Origin: JAICXG01 sp963801255 | GTDB taxonomy: Bacteria; Verrucomicrobiota; Verrucomicrobiia; Chthoniobacterales; UBA10450 | Reading direction: 5' to 3' | Assembly: GCA_963801255.1 (NCBI GenBank) | Contig: CAWDEC010000006.1 | Coordinates: forward strand, 709,202 to 773,201 | DNA: 64,000 bases | In this document: positions 9,107 through 18,263 of the stretch, in pieces | Position numbering within the stretch: position 1 is the first letter of the stretch | Layout: each line of letters opens with the position of its first letter | Position numbers and translations under genes: made by a program | Notes under the pieces: generated by a model | The model's database searches: none | What the model was told of the DNA's origin: nothing | The model's input: the letters and a program-made list of their open reading frames with translations, nothing else

Positions 9107-9868
9107 ATGATCGATCCCAAGCTCGCTGTCATCATTCCCGCATTCAACGAGTCGCGTCGCCTGGCCGACAATCTCCTTACTCTTCTGAGTTACCTCCAAA
9201 CTTTCCGGCCCGAAGCGGAACTGATCGTGGTCGACGATGGCTCGACCGATCGCACCGCCCAGGTTGCGGAAGAACTTTTCGCGACCCGGCCGGATGTCTC
9301 GGCGCGCGTTTTACGCTTTGAGCAGAACCACGGAAAGGGACATGCGGTGCGCGCCGGCTTGCTCGCGACCAGTGCGCCGATCGCCCTTTTTTCCGACGCC
9401 GATCTTTCGACGCCCATCACCGAGCTGCCGAAGATTGTCGAGCCAATCGAGCGCGGCGACTACGACATTGTCATTGGCTCGCGCGCACTGGATCGCAGTT
9501 TGATCGGTCATCGCCAGCCGTGGCGACGCGAACAAGGCGGAAAAGTCTACAACGCGATCGTGCGCCTAACGACTGGCCTGCCTTTTGCCGACACGCAGTG
9601 CGGTTTCAAGGCTTTTCGCATGTCCGCCGTGCGACCAATCCTCGAGCAGGCGGAGGTGGATGGCTTCGGTTTTGACGTCGAGCTTCTGTTCCTTGCTCGT
9701 CGCGCCGGATGCCGCGTGCTGGAAGTTCCGGTGCGCTGGGATCATCACGAAGGCAGCAAGGTCCACATCGTGCACGACAGCTTGCACATGTTTGCGGAAG
9801 TCGTGAGCTTGCGGCGGCGGGTGGGGCGGGGAACGCCGCAACCGGTAAGGGCGAAAGTCTCTCGTTAG
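9107..9868 (+). CDS. GT2 glycosyltransferase, dolichyl-phosphate hexose synthase-like
   Basis: A 253-residue GT-A fold glycosyltransferase. LAVIIPAFNESRRLADNL at the N-terminus, the nucleotide-sugar site VVDDGSTDRT, the metal-binding SDADLSTPI (a DxD-type motif) and GFKAFRMSAVRPIL all fit the dolichyl-phosphate beta-glucosyltransferase/DPM group. These enzymes attach a sugar from UDP- or GDP-sugar to a polyprenyl phosphate on the cytoplasmic face of the membrane. There is no C-terminal GtrA or membrane domain. The gene begins 24 bases after the MbfA-like gene, with an AGG before the ATG, and its last codons are CGT-TAG inside a CGTTAGGC motif. Confidence 0.87.
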   Translation: MIDPKLAVIIPAFNESRRLADNLLTLLSYLQTFRPEAELIVVDDGSTDRTAQVAEELFATRPDVSARVLRFEQNHGKGHAVRAGLLATSAPIALFSDADLSTPITELPKIVEPIERGDYDIVIGSRALDRSLIGHRQPWRREQGGKVYNAIVRLTTGLPFADTQCGFKAFRMSAVRPILEQAEVDGFGFDVELLFLARRAGCRVLEVPVRWDHHEGSKVHIVHDSLHMFAEVVSLRRRVGRGTPQPVRAKVSR

Positions 9869-9885
9869 GCAATCGCGCGGGAAGA

Positions 9886-11202
9886 ATGCAAACAAGAAAA
9901 TCTCTTTGCTCACAACTCGTTAGGCTGCTTCTGGCCAGCTGCATTCTGAGCGCGACAGTGCATGGACAGGAAGTGCGACGGGCTCTTCCGGTAAACCCGC
10001 CAGTCGTGACGACCCCTGCTCCGGCGCCGCCGCCTAACGTTCGTCCGACATCGCAGCTTCCGACCGCGTCGTCGCAGAATCCACCGGTCGCAGCCACGCC
10101 GGGCATTGCTCCTCCGCCGGTGCCGATCGTTCCGGGCGTTCCCGCGACGGTCAACGACACCGCACGTTTTCTTGCCGGCCTCCCGGTGGCGGAAGGAACG
10201 CCGCTTTTCGCGCTCGAACAGACAGGTCCCTGGCAACAGCATGCCGGATTCTTCGATCAAGCCTGGGCCAAACTGGCGACGCGCCAGCTGGCGAATATTC
10301 GTGATTGGGAAGTGAATTACCTGCCCGACGCGACGCAACCGCTCTCGGCGGTTTACTATTTCTTTAGCGGTCCGGATCTTCTCTACGCGAACCAGTTTTT
10401 CCCCAATGCCAACACTTACATCCTGGCCGGGACCGAGCCGATTGGACCGCTTCCCGATGTGCTGCATTTTGCGGGCCCGCCGCTCGAGCCCGTTCTGCAA
10501 AACCTCGAGAAATCGCTCAACAGCGTTCTCAATTTTTCGTTCTTCATCACGAGGGAAATGAAGACGGATCTGCAAAACGAGCAGCTCAAAGGAACGCTGC
10601 CCATTTTCTATGTCTTCCTTGCGCGCGCCGGCAAGACGATCACGGAGGTGAACTTCATCACCCTGGACAAAAACGGGCAGCCGCATCCGTCCTCGCCTAA
10701 CGAAAAAGGAAAGGGCTTAACGCCGGGTGTGCGCGTTACCTTTACCGGCGCACCCGATTCACCGGCGAAGACTCTCTATTATTTCACGACCGACCTCTCC
10801 AATGACGGCATCCGCAGTCAGCCCGGCTTCTTGAAGTTCTGCGCGGCTCAGGGGACGGCGGCAAGTCTGCTCAAATCGGCCTCCTATCTGATGTTTGAGA
10901 ATGGATTCAGCACATCCCGCGATTTTCTGCTCAACCACAGCAAAGCGATCGTGCAGGACGACTCCGGCATTCCAATCGGCGCCTTCGATTCGGCGCGCTG
11001 GTCGCTACGTTTCTTTGGGAGCTACGCTGGGCCGATCGATCTCTTCAAACAGTATTACCAGCCGCAGTTGTTCGAAATCTTCCGGCAAAGTAACCCGGCG
11101 CCGCTGCATTTCGGGATCGGCTATCGCTGGAGCCCGAGCAAATCCACCCTCATTGTCGCGACGTTGAAGAACGGCACGGCCAGCTCCGAATCGTCGAGGT
11201 AA
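9886..11202 (+). CDS. exported protein with Pro-rich N-terminus, function unknown
   Basis: The ATG at 9886 gives 438 residues beginning MQTRKSLCSQLVRLLLASC, a signal peptide ending near VHGQEV. A Pro/Ala/Thr-rich linker (about 40-85) follows, then a globular part with the segments YYFFSGPDLLYANQFFPNAN, FAGPPLEPVLQNLEKSLNS and ETIVATL-like tail STLIVATLKNG. These patterns are shared by a family of hypothetical periplasmic proteins with no assigned function. Start 9709 would run through the glycosyltransferase gene and is rejected. The 17-base gap to the preceding gene suggests cotranscription, and it contains a CGTTAGGC motif. Confidence 0.75.
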   Translation: MQTRKSLCSQLVRLLLASCILSATVHGQEVRRALPVNPPVVTTPAPAPPPNVRPTSQLPTASSQNPPVAATPGIAPPPVPIVPGVPATVNDTARFLAGLPVAEGTPLFALEQTGPWQQHAGFFDQAWAKLATRQLANIRDWEVNYLPDATQPLSAVYYFFSGPDLLYANQFFPNANTYILAGTEPIGPLPDVLHFAGPPLEPVLQNLEKSLNSVLNFSFFITREMKTDLQNEQLKGTLPIFYVFLARAGKTITEVNFITLDKNGQPHPSSPNEKGKGLTPGVRVTFTGAPDSPAKTLYYFTTDLSNDGIRSQPGFLKFCAAQGTAASLLKSASYLMFENGFSTSRDFLLNHSKAIVQDDSGIPIGAFDSARWSLRFFGSYAGPIDLFKQYYQPQLFEIFRQSNPAPLHFGIGYRWSPSKSTLIVATLKNGTASSESSR

Positions 11203-11255
11203 GGTCTCGCGCGAAAGCGACTATCGCTTGCGCAGGAACTGTCTGGCCCGGATCG

Positions 11256-11990
11256 TTAGCCGACCTTTTTCCAGACAACGTCTTCGTTATTTCTGCGATC
11301 GATTAACGCCGCCGCTTTCCCATCCGGACCGAGACGAAAGAGGATCCGGCCTTCGACCCCGCGTCGGAAAAATAGACCGCTCACTTCCGGCACGAGCTCC
11401 ACCTTCTTGCCCCCGGTCCGCTGCAGAAAGAGCTTGCCGTTTTCGCTGGTCAAGATGCTCTTGCGCTCCGATTTCGGGGAGAGCTCATAAGTTCCGAGGT
11501 AAGCCGCGAGCTCTGCCGGCTCGGCTTTGCCCTCGGCGGGATCCTCGTAATAACGGAAGGCCTGGCTGGCGACGATTTGCCATTGCCCGGCGCGCTTCAT
11601 CCAAGTGTCGATCTGATGGTAACGGGCGTGCAATTCCTGTCCGAAAATTGTTTCGGTCTCCAGCATGTCGTAGCTCAAAACCGCGGTCCCCGACGTGATT
11701 CGGCTTTCGGGTTTATCGATCGTGATCTTGCCCGAGTAACCTTCTGGCAGGGGTGCGATATCGGCCACGAGTTGCGGCTTGTTCAGAGCGCGGCCTTTCT
11801 CGTCATGATACAGACAGTCGTCCGCGTAATACTTTTTCCAGGGCGCAGCATTTCCTGGCACGACAGCGTCGCAAAGCTCCTGCGTCCGGCGCACGAGTTC
11901 ATCCTGGGTGATCAAGTCGGGTTCGGCTGCGCGAAGCGGAGGAAGAAAAACGAGCAGCAGCCAGGCAAAGGCGATGACTGATTGTTTCAT
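11256..11990 (-). CDS. exported DUF4440-like (SnoaL/NTF2-fold) protein
   Basis: The product, 244 residues, starts with a signal peptide (MKQSVIAFAWLLLVFLPPLRA). A SnoaL/NTF2-like domain follows (about 30-150): it has LCDAVVPGNAAPWKKYYADD, VLSYDMLETETIFGQ and the typical beta-strand end WMKRAGQWQIVASQAFRYY. The second half (about 160-244) is a lipocalin-like beta domain (LAAYLGTYELSPKSERKSIL), the tail usually called DUF3471. The combination suggests a secreted binding protein or a catabolic accessory factor, but no catalytic role can be claimed. It is monocistronic and convergent with the preceding + strand gene. Confidence 0.72.
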   Translation of the reverse strand: MKQSVIAFAWLLLVFLPPLRAAEPDLITQDELVRRTQELCDAVVPGNAAPWKKYYADDCLYHDEKGRALNKPQLVADIAPLPEGYSGKITIDKPESRITSGTAVLSYDMLETETIFGQELHARYHQIDTWMKRAGQWQIVASQAFRYYEDPAEGKAEPAELAAYLGTYELSPKSERKSILTSENGKLFLQRTGGKKVELVPEVSGLFFRRGVEGRILFRLGPDGKAAALIDRRNNEDVVWKKVG

Positions 11991-12041
11991 GAGATTACGG
12001 ACGTTGCAGGTTCGTTAGGCAGACTCCTGCGCCGAACCAAA

Positions 12042-12407
12042 TCAAAACGGCAGATGGGTTACGATCCAGATAATCGCGAGCCCGAGGGCAAGGACGAGGG
12101 CGATAAAAAGCAGACGACCCTCGCTGCGCTGTTTGCGCAACGACCGTGGCCGGCGACGCTCCGACTTCGCGTCGGTAAAACGTTTGTCATTAAGTGCGAT
12201 GGAAACGTCGAGGCGTTCGCGGCCTTCGCTCGCACGTTCCAGCAGCTCCTCGCGCTGACGGCGTGATCGTTCTTCGGCGACGCGCGGAGCGTCCTCAATC
12301 ATGCGCTGGAGGTCGTCCATCTTCTTGCGCAGGTTGGCTTCCTCACGAGCAAGCTCCTGCTGCTTGTGGTTTAGCGGCGTATCGGATGAAGCGGGTCGAC
12401 GAGCCAT
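12042..12407 (-). CDS. small coiled-coil protein with C-terminal membrane helix
   Basis: The product has 121 residues. An N-terminal coiled coil (NHKQQELAREEANLRKKMDD and ERSRRQREELLERASEGRER) is followed by a very basic stretch (SERRRPRSLRKQRSEG) and one C-terminal helix (LLFIALVLALGLAIIWIV). It is therefore a tail-anchored, cytosol-facing protein. It starts eight bases after the stop of the next gene upstream (12415-13044), which has the same layout of coiled coil plus C-terminal anchor, so the two are a likely operon and perhaps partners. I recognise no named family. Confidence 0.7.
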   Translation of the reverse strand: MARRPASSDTPLNHKQQELAREEANLRKKMDDLQRMIEDAPRVAEERSRRQREELLERASEGRERLDVSIALNDKRFTDAKSERRRPRSLRKQRSEGRLLFIALVLALGLAIIWIVTHLPF

Positions 12408-12414
12408 TGCACGC

Positions 12415-13044
12415 CTAACGAGCCGGGCCGTTCATCCAGAGGAAAACGACGAGCGCGATGATGGCAAAGACGATCAGCGGCAGAGTGAAGGCGAACCCAA
12501 TCTGCACCCACTGTCCGAAGGATTGCGCCATTCCGCTGTGGCTTTCGGACGCCGGACTCGCTTCCGGCAACGGCAGGTTTTCGCTCTCATCGTTGGTCGC
12601 CTGGAGACGGCTGCGTTGCTGGCTGTATTCGGCCCGAGCGTCGTCGACCATGCTGAGAGCGCGACTCAGTTCCTTGTTCAGGTCGGTCGGATTCCAGGTC
12701 CGCGGATCGATGCCTTCCAGAATTTGGAGATGCTGACCGAAGCTCTCGCGCGTGGCGCGCAACTGCTCCATTTTCTTCTGCGCCTCGTAGGCTTCGCGCT
12801 CCAGCACGACAAGCGAGCGCGTTAGCTTGTCGGTCATCTCTCCGCGACCACGCTCCAGTTCTTCCTGGCGTCGGCTGAGTTCCTCCAGCTCGCGCTTTTG
12901 CTTTTCGATTTGCTCCTGCTGGCGCTTGAGCTGAAGAAGCTGTTCCTGCGCCTTTTGCACCTGCGAATCGAGGTGTTCGGTGCTGACCTGATCATCCTCG
13001 TTGAGCTCCAGCATTTGTTCGATCGGGCGGATGCGTTCAGACAT
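12415..13044 (-). CDS. coiled-coil tail-anchored protein
   Basis: The 209-residue product is dominated by a long coiled coil (about 20-125): QVQKAQEQLLQLKRQQEQIE then KREL-EELSRRQEELERG. After a short hinge with IDPRTWNPTDLNKELSRAL comes a second helix and a single C-terminal membrane segment (IGFAFTLPLIVFAIIALVVF) ending MNGPAR. The protein should stand in the cytoplasm with its tail in the membrane, the layout of structural or septal adaptor proteins. Its stop lies eight bases before the start of the similar small protein at 12042-12407, so the pair is probably one operon. No named family recognised. Confidence 0.72.
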   Translation of the reverse strand: MSERIRPIEQMLELNEDDQVSTEHLDSQVQKAQEQLLQLKRQQEQIEKQKRELEELSRRQEELERGRGEMTDKLTRSLVVLEREAYEAQKKMEQLRATRESFGQHLQILEGIDPRTWNPTDLNKELSRALSMVDDARAEYSQQRSRLQATNDESENLPLPEASPASESHSGMAQSFGQWVQIGFAFTLPLIVFAIIALVVFLWMNGPAR

Positions 13045-13227
13045 GGCGTTTCGATGCGGCGGCAGACGGTACGGCGGTGATATTAATTGTGCGCCGGGAG
13101 AATGCCAGATTTTTCACTCGGCTTTGCACAGTTTCGCTCCGCCTCGTCGTCGGAAAGGGCTACTCGCGTCCAAAGGCGCGACGATTTCGGAACCTGGCGC
13201 GCTTCCAGCGTGGTGGAGAAACATTGC

Positions 13228-14397
13228 CTAGCGACCAGGCATCATCTCCAGGAGAACACCGCGGAAATATTCTGTCTCCGGAATGGTGGGGAGCACGGGA
13301 TGATCGAGCGCCTGCTCGAACCGTCGCAAGCGCCGCGCGGAACGCCGGGCATCAACCAGCGCATCAGCGATCATTTCTTCGAAGATCTCAGCTCCCACAT
13401 GATGCGAGCAGGAAAAAGTCGCGAGTATTCCGTTAGGCGAAAGCAGCTGGAATGCGCGCACGTGCAACTCCTTGTAACCGCGCAAGGCGCCGTGCAATCC
13501 GCCTTTGGTTTTGGTGAATGATGGCGGGTCGAGGATGATGAGGTCGAAGCGCTCTTCCGCTTTCTCCGCGCCGCGCAAGAACTGAAAGACATCCTGCTCG
13601 ACCCAGCGAACCTCGAGCCCATTGTGCTCTGCATTCTCTTGCGCCAGACGAACGTTCTCCGCGCCTACTTCGACGCCGACCACTTCACCCGCCCCCGCCC
13701 GGGCGCAAGCGAGAGCGAAGGCGCCCTGGCTGGTGAAACAATCGAGCACGCGACGGCCAATGGCATGCTGCGCGACCAGTTCGTAATGCGGTAACTGGTC
13801 GAGGTAAAAGCCGGTCTTTTGCGAGTGCAGGAGATCGATGCGCAAGTGCAGACCGGCAACCTCAATCTCGAGTTCGTTAGGCACATCGCCGGACAAGGTG
13901 CCGCTGCGCAGCTCCATGCCTTCTGCTCGCCTAACGACAGCGTCGTTGCGCTCGATGATGGAGCATTCTCCCGCGAGATCCTTAAGCGCCCTAACGATCA
14001 GATCCTTTCGCTGGTCCATCGCCAAAGTGAGCGTTTGCAGGACGAGGTGATCGCCGTAACGATCCACGATTACTCCCGGCAACCCATCGCTCTCGCTCCA
14101 GACCAGCCGGCACAAACGCAGATTGATTCCACGCCTGGCGCGGTACTCCATCGCCTGGCTGACGCGCCGTTGGAAAAAATCGAGATCGAGATCCTGTTTT
14201 CGTCGCGAAAAACGGCGCGCTACGATTTGTGACTTTGAATTGTAGATCGCGCTTCCAATCAGATGATCGCGCCCATCTTTCAGCGAGATGACGTCCCCGT
14301 CTTTGGGTTGACCGAAGACCTTCAGCACTTCGCCGCTGAAGACCCAATCGTGCCCGTGCAAAATGCGCGCTCGCGGCTTTACAACCAATCCCGCCAT
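13228..14397 (-). CDS. rlmI: class I SAM-dependent 23S rRNA cytosine methyltransferase, RlmI-like
   Basis: The 389-residue protein (ATG 14397, MAGLVVKPRARILHGHDWVF) has an N-terminal PUA domain, then the EEHAD/RRM-like linker (RLVWSESDGLPGVIVDRYGD), and a Rossmann methyltransferase domain. Its SAM loop is VLDCFTSQGAFALACARAGA (about 220-240) and its catalytic site is ILDPPSFTK (about 295), followed by the second cysteine in ATFSCSHHVG. This matches RlmI (m5C1962 of 23S rRNA) and relatives. The upstream GTG at 14406 would add three residues. The gene is single and convergent with nothing obvious. Confidence 0.88.
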   Translation of the reverse strand: MAGLVVKPRARILHGHDWVFSGEVLKVFGQPKDGDVISLKDGRDHLIGSAIYNSKSQIVARRFSRRKQDLDLDFFQRRVSQAMEYRARRGINLRLCRLVWSESDGLPGVIVDRYGDHLVLQTLTLAMDQRKDLIVRALKDLAGECSIIERNDAVVRRAEGMELRSGTLSGDVPNELEIEVAGLHLRIDLLHSQKTGFYLDQLPHYELVAQHAIGRRVLDCFTSQGAFALACARAGAGEVVGVEVGAENVRLAQENAEHNGLEVRWVEQDVFQFLRGAEKAEERFDLIILDPPSFTKTKGGLHGALRGYKELHVRAFQLLSPNGILATFSCSHHVGAEIFEEMIADALVDARRSARRLRRFEQALDHPVLPTIPETEYFRGVLLEMMPGR

Positions 14398-14542
14398 GAT
14401 CTGCACTGACGGGCAAGCAGGTCGTTAGGGCAAGTGATCGCCTGCGAAGCGAGAAACCCCTTTGCGAAGTTCGCGGCCACTGCGGCCGGAGGATATCTCG
14501 CGCACCTAGCGACCGTTTTTCCGGGTGGTCAGGCGGCTGCCA

Positions 14543-15145
14543 CTACCAGGCACCTGGCTCGGTTAGAATGCGTCGCGCCAGCCAAGTCATCCCGATCACG
14601 AGCAATAAATCGCCGGCGAACAAACCAGCCGCAACGCCGGCGGCATGCCCGAAGGGAAAGATCAATCCGCCTAACGCCAGAAGGACCGGCGCGCCCAAAC
14701 CAAACCGACCGGTCCGAAGCAGCGCCAGCCCGAGAAGGATCAGCCCTGTAGAGAAGAAAAGTCCCAAAGGGAAAATGGTGAGGAAAAGTCGCGGATCCGC
14801 CTTGAAAATTCGTTGCAGGGTATCGGCCGGCAGACCCGGAACCCCGTGCAGGAGCACGCCACGGATGCGAAACAGAGCGATCGTTTGCGCTGCAGCCATC
14901 GCTCCGACAATCACGCAGCCGCTACCGACTAAACCGAGGAAGCTGCATTGCGGTCGCGTTACGTGGCCGAGCGCGAGCGCTGCCGGGATGAAAAAAACGA
15001 ACGCAATCCAATCGATCGTCGTCCAGACAAAACCATAACCGGTGAAGACCTGAAACAAATCGGCTACGAAAAGCAGCAGCGGGGCGGCGATGAGAGAGCC
15101 ACCGCCAAGGCGCCGGCGAGGTTCAGCGTCAGCCTGGTCGGTCAT
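14543..15145 (-). CDS. polytopic membrane protein, function unknown
   Basis: Starting at the ATG at 15145 (MTDQADAEPRRRLGGGSLIA), the product has 200 residues and about six membrane helices, among them LIAAPLLLFVADLFQVFTGY, IDWIAFVFFIPAALALGHV and VLLALGGLIFPFGHAAGVAA. It has an even spread of short loops and no obvious binding motif, as in DUF4386-type proteins. The longer reading frame to 15271 has arginine-rich codons and is discarded. The start abuts the divergent korA start, so the two genes may share a promoter region. Confidence 0.68.
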   Translation of the reverse strand: MTDQADAEPRRRLGGGSLIAAPLLLFVADLFQVFTGYGFVWTTIDWIAFVFFIPAALALGHVTRPQCSFLGLVGSGCVIVGAMAAAQTIALFRIRGVLLHGVPGLPADTLQRIFKADPRLFLTIFPLGLFFSTGLILLGLALLRTGRFGLGAPVLLALGGLIFPFGHAAGVAAGLFAGDLLLVIGMTWLARRILTEPGAW

Positions 15146-15156
15146 TGCGCCATTCA

Positions 15157-17238
15157 ATGACGGAAGCGAAGCGGGTGCAAAGCCATTCACGAGCCTTGCT
15201 CTCGAAATCCCCAAGCAACGCCTCGTCTCCCTCCTCCGCGCCGCGGGAACAATGGCTGGATTTTCCCGCACCTTTTGCGAATATCTCCGTTACCGTGGAT
15301 CCAGTTACTCTTAATCCAGAAACAACGCCACCCGTCGCCGCGGACGCAACGAAGTCGACCGCTGAGCGGGCTGACCTCCGGCCGGAGAACATCGACGACG
15401 CCGTCATTCGGCTGGCCGGTAATTCACAGGACGGCATCCAGACCGCAGGCGCGTTCCTCGCCCGGCTTGCCGGCCGCAGCGACCAGGACGTCATGACTTA
15501 CATGACGATTCCAGCCACGATTTCCGGCGGGCCGTCGATATTCCAAGTGCGCATCGGGTCGGGCGAAGTTCTTTCTGCCGGCGACGAAGCTGATTTCCTG
15601 GTCGCGTTTTATCCACACAGTTATGAGGACCATCTCGGTTTCCTCAAGGAAGGCGGCGTTCTTCTTTATGATTCCGACAACGTCGAGCCCGACCTCGACG
15701 ACAAACGCTTCGTTTATCTCGGCGTGCCGATTACCGGTCTGACCGTCGAGGCGCTCGGCGGCACGGCCAAAGACAAGGGCAAAAACATGTTTGTCCTCGG
15801 CCTGATCTGCAAAATTTTCCACCTCGACGCCGACAAGATGAAGAATCTGATCACGGAGAAATTTGGTGGCAAAGACGAGAGCGTCGTCAATACGGCGCTT
15901 ATGGGATTCCAGGCAGGCTATAACTATCCGGTCGGTAATTTCCTCAAGCAGCTTTACCAGTTCGAACACGTCCCGCGCGCCAACGGCCGCGCCCAGATCA
16001 CGATGGATGGCAATCAGGCCCTCGCTTACGGGCTTATCGCCGCGGGCATTCGCTACGGCGCAGGCTATCCGATTACCCCGTGGTCGTCGGTCATGGAGAT
16101 TCTCCGGCGCGAACTCCCGAAGTACGGGGGAATTTTTGTCCAAGCCGAGGATGAACTCGCTGCGGTTTCGCTCGCGATTGGTTTTTCGATTTCGGGCAAC
16201 CTTGCCGTCACTGGCAGCGCTGGTCCCGGCATTTCGCTGAAAACCGAAGCGATCGGTTGGGCTTCGATGGCCGAGATGCCGCTCATTATCGTCAACGTCC
16301 AGCGCGGCGGACCGAGCACAGGCTTGCCGACCAATGTCGAGCAGAGCGATTTGTTCCAAGCCATGTTTGGTGGGCACGGCGACAGCCCGCGGGTCGTGCT
16401 CGCGGCGCGATCGGTCGAAGATTGTTTTTACATCGCGCTCGAAGCGGCCCGGATCGCGCGCAAATACAGCACACCAGTCTTCATCCTGAGCGACAGCTCG
16501 CTCGCGACCCGGATCGAAGCGTTCGATGAGCCAAATCTCTCCGAGTTAATGCAGAACGCGAAACCCGATCTCACTCCCATCCAGACCTTCAAGCCATATC
16601 CCATTGACGGCATCACGCAGCACGTTGCGCCCGGGACGCGTATCCTGGACGGCAAATATCCGCTCCTTTCCGGTCTCGAACACGATGAGATGGGTCACCC
16701 GACCGGCAGCCCGAAGTTGCACATGGTCATGACCGCGAAACGGCGCAACAAACTCCGCAAGCTCGCCGAGGAAGTGGAAGTGCCTGAGGTTTATGGTGAC
16801 CAGGAGGGCGACGTCCTCCTCGTCGGCTGGGGCTCCACGTATGGCCCGATCCATGAGGCTGTGACGCAGGCGCGGGCGCACGGCGAAAAAATCGGTGCCA
16901 TCCATTTCCGTCATCTCCATCCGTTGCCCAACGGGCTGGAAAACATCTGGCCGAAATTCAAACGCATCGTCGTCGTAGAGATGAACGACCTTGGCGTTTA
17001 CGGCTATGGCCAGTTCGCAACTGTCCTTCGCGCCCGTTATTGCGAGCCCAAGATTGAGAGTGTGACCAAGACCGACGGACTCACTTTCCGGGTGAGAGAA
17101 ATTCTCGACGGAGTTTTCGAAGGCCGGACTTTCGCCGCAAAAAAAATCCCGCGCGTAGGTGCGGCCACCGTCCACTCCGACACCGCGGGCGAGAACGTTA
17201 AAAACACGCGCGAAGTCGTGCCTCAGGGAGTAGGCTAA
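15157..17238 (+). CDS. korA: 2-oxoglutarate:ferredoxin oxidoreductase, fused gamma-alpha subunit
   Basis: The protein combines a gamma domain (about 80-240; TIPATISGGPSIFQVRIG, LGVPITGLTVEALGG) with the alpha domain (about 270-690; DGNQALAYGLIAAGIRYGAG, YPITPWSS, TGSAGPGISLKTEAIGWASM, GGPSTGLPT, DEMGHPTGSP). This is the gamma-alpha fusion usual for KorA of the 2-oxoacid:ferredoxin oxidoreductases; KorAB oxidises 2-oxoglutarate to succinyl-CoA with ferredoxin. I start at ATG 15157, but the N-terminal residues are Ser/Pro-rich and a GTG at 15295 is also possible. korB follows 41 bases downstream. Confidence 0.9.
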   Translation: MTEAKRVQSHSRALLSKSPSNASSPSSAPREQWLDFPAPFANISVTVDPVTLNPETTPPVAADATKSTAERADLRPENIDDAVIRLAGNSQDGIQTAGAFLARLAGRSDQDVMTYMTIPATISGGPSIFQVRIGSGEVLSAGDEADFLVAFYPHSYEDHLGFLKEGGVLLYDSDNVEPDLDDKRFVYLGVPITGLTVEALGGTAKDKGKNMFVLGLICKIFHLDADKMKNLITEKFGGKDESVVNTALMGFQAGYNYPVGNFLKQLYQFEHVPRANGRAQITMDGNQALAYGLIAAGIRYGAGYPITPWSSVMEILRRELPKYGGIFVQAEDELAAVSLAIGFSISGNLAVTGSAGPGISLKTEAIGWASMAEMPLIIVNVQRGGPSTGLPTNVEQSDLFQAMFGGHGDSPRVVLAARSVEDCFYIALEAARIARKYSTPVFILSDSSLATRIEAFDEPNLSELMQNAKPDLTPIQTFKPYPIDGITQHVAPGTRILDGKYPLLSGLEHDEMGHPTGSPKLHMVMTAKRRNKLRKLAEEVEVPEVYGDQEGDVLLVGWGSTYGPIHEAVTQARAHGEKIGAIHFRHLHPLPNGLENIWPKFKRIVVVEMNDLGVYGYGQFATVLRARYCEPKIESVTKTDGLTFRVREILDGVFEGRTFAAKKIPRVGAATVHSDTAGENVKNTREVVPQGVG

Positions 17239-17279
17239 GACCAGGAATTTCTGGTTTTCAAATTTAAAATTTCTAACTT

Positions 17280-18212
17280 ATGAGCGATACAGTAACAGCA
17301 GAGCCACCGCGCGAAAAACTAACGAAGAAAGCCATCACCGCCGATCACCCAACTTGGTGTCCGGGTTGTGGTGACTTCGCCGTTCTTGCCTCCTACTACA
17401 AGGTCCTTGAGAAACGGAATGTGGACCATGAAAAGATCGTTACCCTGGCGGGGATCGGCTGCTCCTCGCGCTTTCCCTATTTCGTCAATGGCTACGGCGC
17501 TCACTTCATCCATGGCCGCGCCGTCCCCATGGCTTCAGGAGTAAGTCTCGCCCGTCCCGACCTGCACGTCTTCTTGTTCGGTGGCGACGGCGACGGCTTC
17601 TCCATCGGCGGTAACCACCTCGATCACGGTGCGCGCAAGAACATCAACCTTACCTACGTCATCATGGATAACTTCGTCTATGGATTGACGAAAAAGCAGA
17701 CCTCACCCACCTCGCCGATCGGATTCAAGAGTAAGACCGATCCGCAAGGCGCGATTGACCAGCCGGTCAACGCCATGAAAAAGCTGGTCGCGAGCGGAGC
17801 CACCTTCATCGCGCGCACCCACGCCGCCCAGGTGAATCATATGATCCAAATGATCGAGCGCGCGATGGATCACCAGGGCTTCTCCGTCATCGAATGCCTT
17901 AGCGAATGCGTCGAATTTTTCCCCGGCGCCTTCGATCCGGCCAACCCGCGCAAAGGCGGCATCTTCGAGCTCATCCAGGAAAAGAAATGGGATAACACTC
18001 CGGAAGACGAATCAAGACATGACGTCACCGATGAGTTAGCCGCCTACAGACTCGCCGGCCTGCCTTACCCCGGCGTCTTTGGCGTCTTTTATGAGTCAGA
18101 TCGCCCGACTAAGAACGCCTTGGAGAAAAGGTGGATCGATAGCTCGAAGGAGAAACTCGGCGGCGCAACCGATGTCGAGATTCTCCAAAAGACATTCGAC
18201 CGAATAAAGTGA
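17280..18212 (+). CDS. korB: 2-oxoglutarate:ferredoxin oxidoreductase beta subunit
   Basis: The 310-residue beta subunit binds thiamine pyrophosphate and a 4Fe-4S cluster. The cysteines of the cluster are in TWCPGCGDF (about 25-33) and GIGCSSRFPYF, and the TPP site is GGDGDGFSIGGNH followed by NLTYVIMDNFVYGLTKKQTS. It works with korA upstream; no separate gamma or delta (ferredoxin-like) subunit follows, as usual for fused KorAB. The enzyme can replace or complement 2-oxoglutarate dehydrogenase in the TCA cycle. The start ATG at 17280 is 41 bases after the korA stop. Confidence 0.92.
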   Translation: MSDTVTAEPPREKLTKKAITADHPTWCPGCGDFAVLASYYKVLEKRNVDHEKIVTLAGIGCSSRFPYFVNGYGAHFIHGRAVPMASGVSLARPDLHVFLFGGDGDGFSIGGNHLDHGARKNINLTYVIMDNFVYGLTKKQTSPTSPIGFKSKTDPQGAIDQPVNAMKKLVASGATFIARTHAAQVNHMIQMIERAMDHQGFSVIECLSECVEFFPGAFDPANPRKGGIFELIQEKKWDNTPEDESRHDVTDELAAYRLAGLPYPGVFGVFYESDRPTKNALEKRWIDSSKEKLGGATDVEILQKTFDRIK

Positions 18213-18263
18213 ACACGCAGCCTATTGGCATCGCGTGAACGCTATCTGTCACTTGTCACTGAC

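Noticed and set aside
9910..10686. 258-residue reverse frame
   Set aside because: Antisense to the exported protein gene at 9886-11202, rich in Arg and without recognisable family.
16546..17175. 209-residue reverse frame
   Set aside because: Antisense to the C-terminal part of korA, which is well supported.
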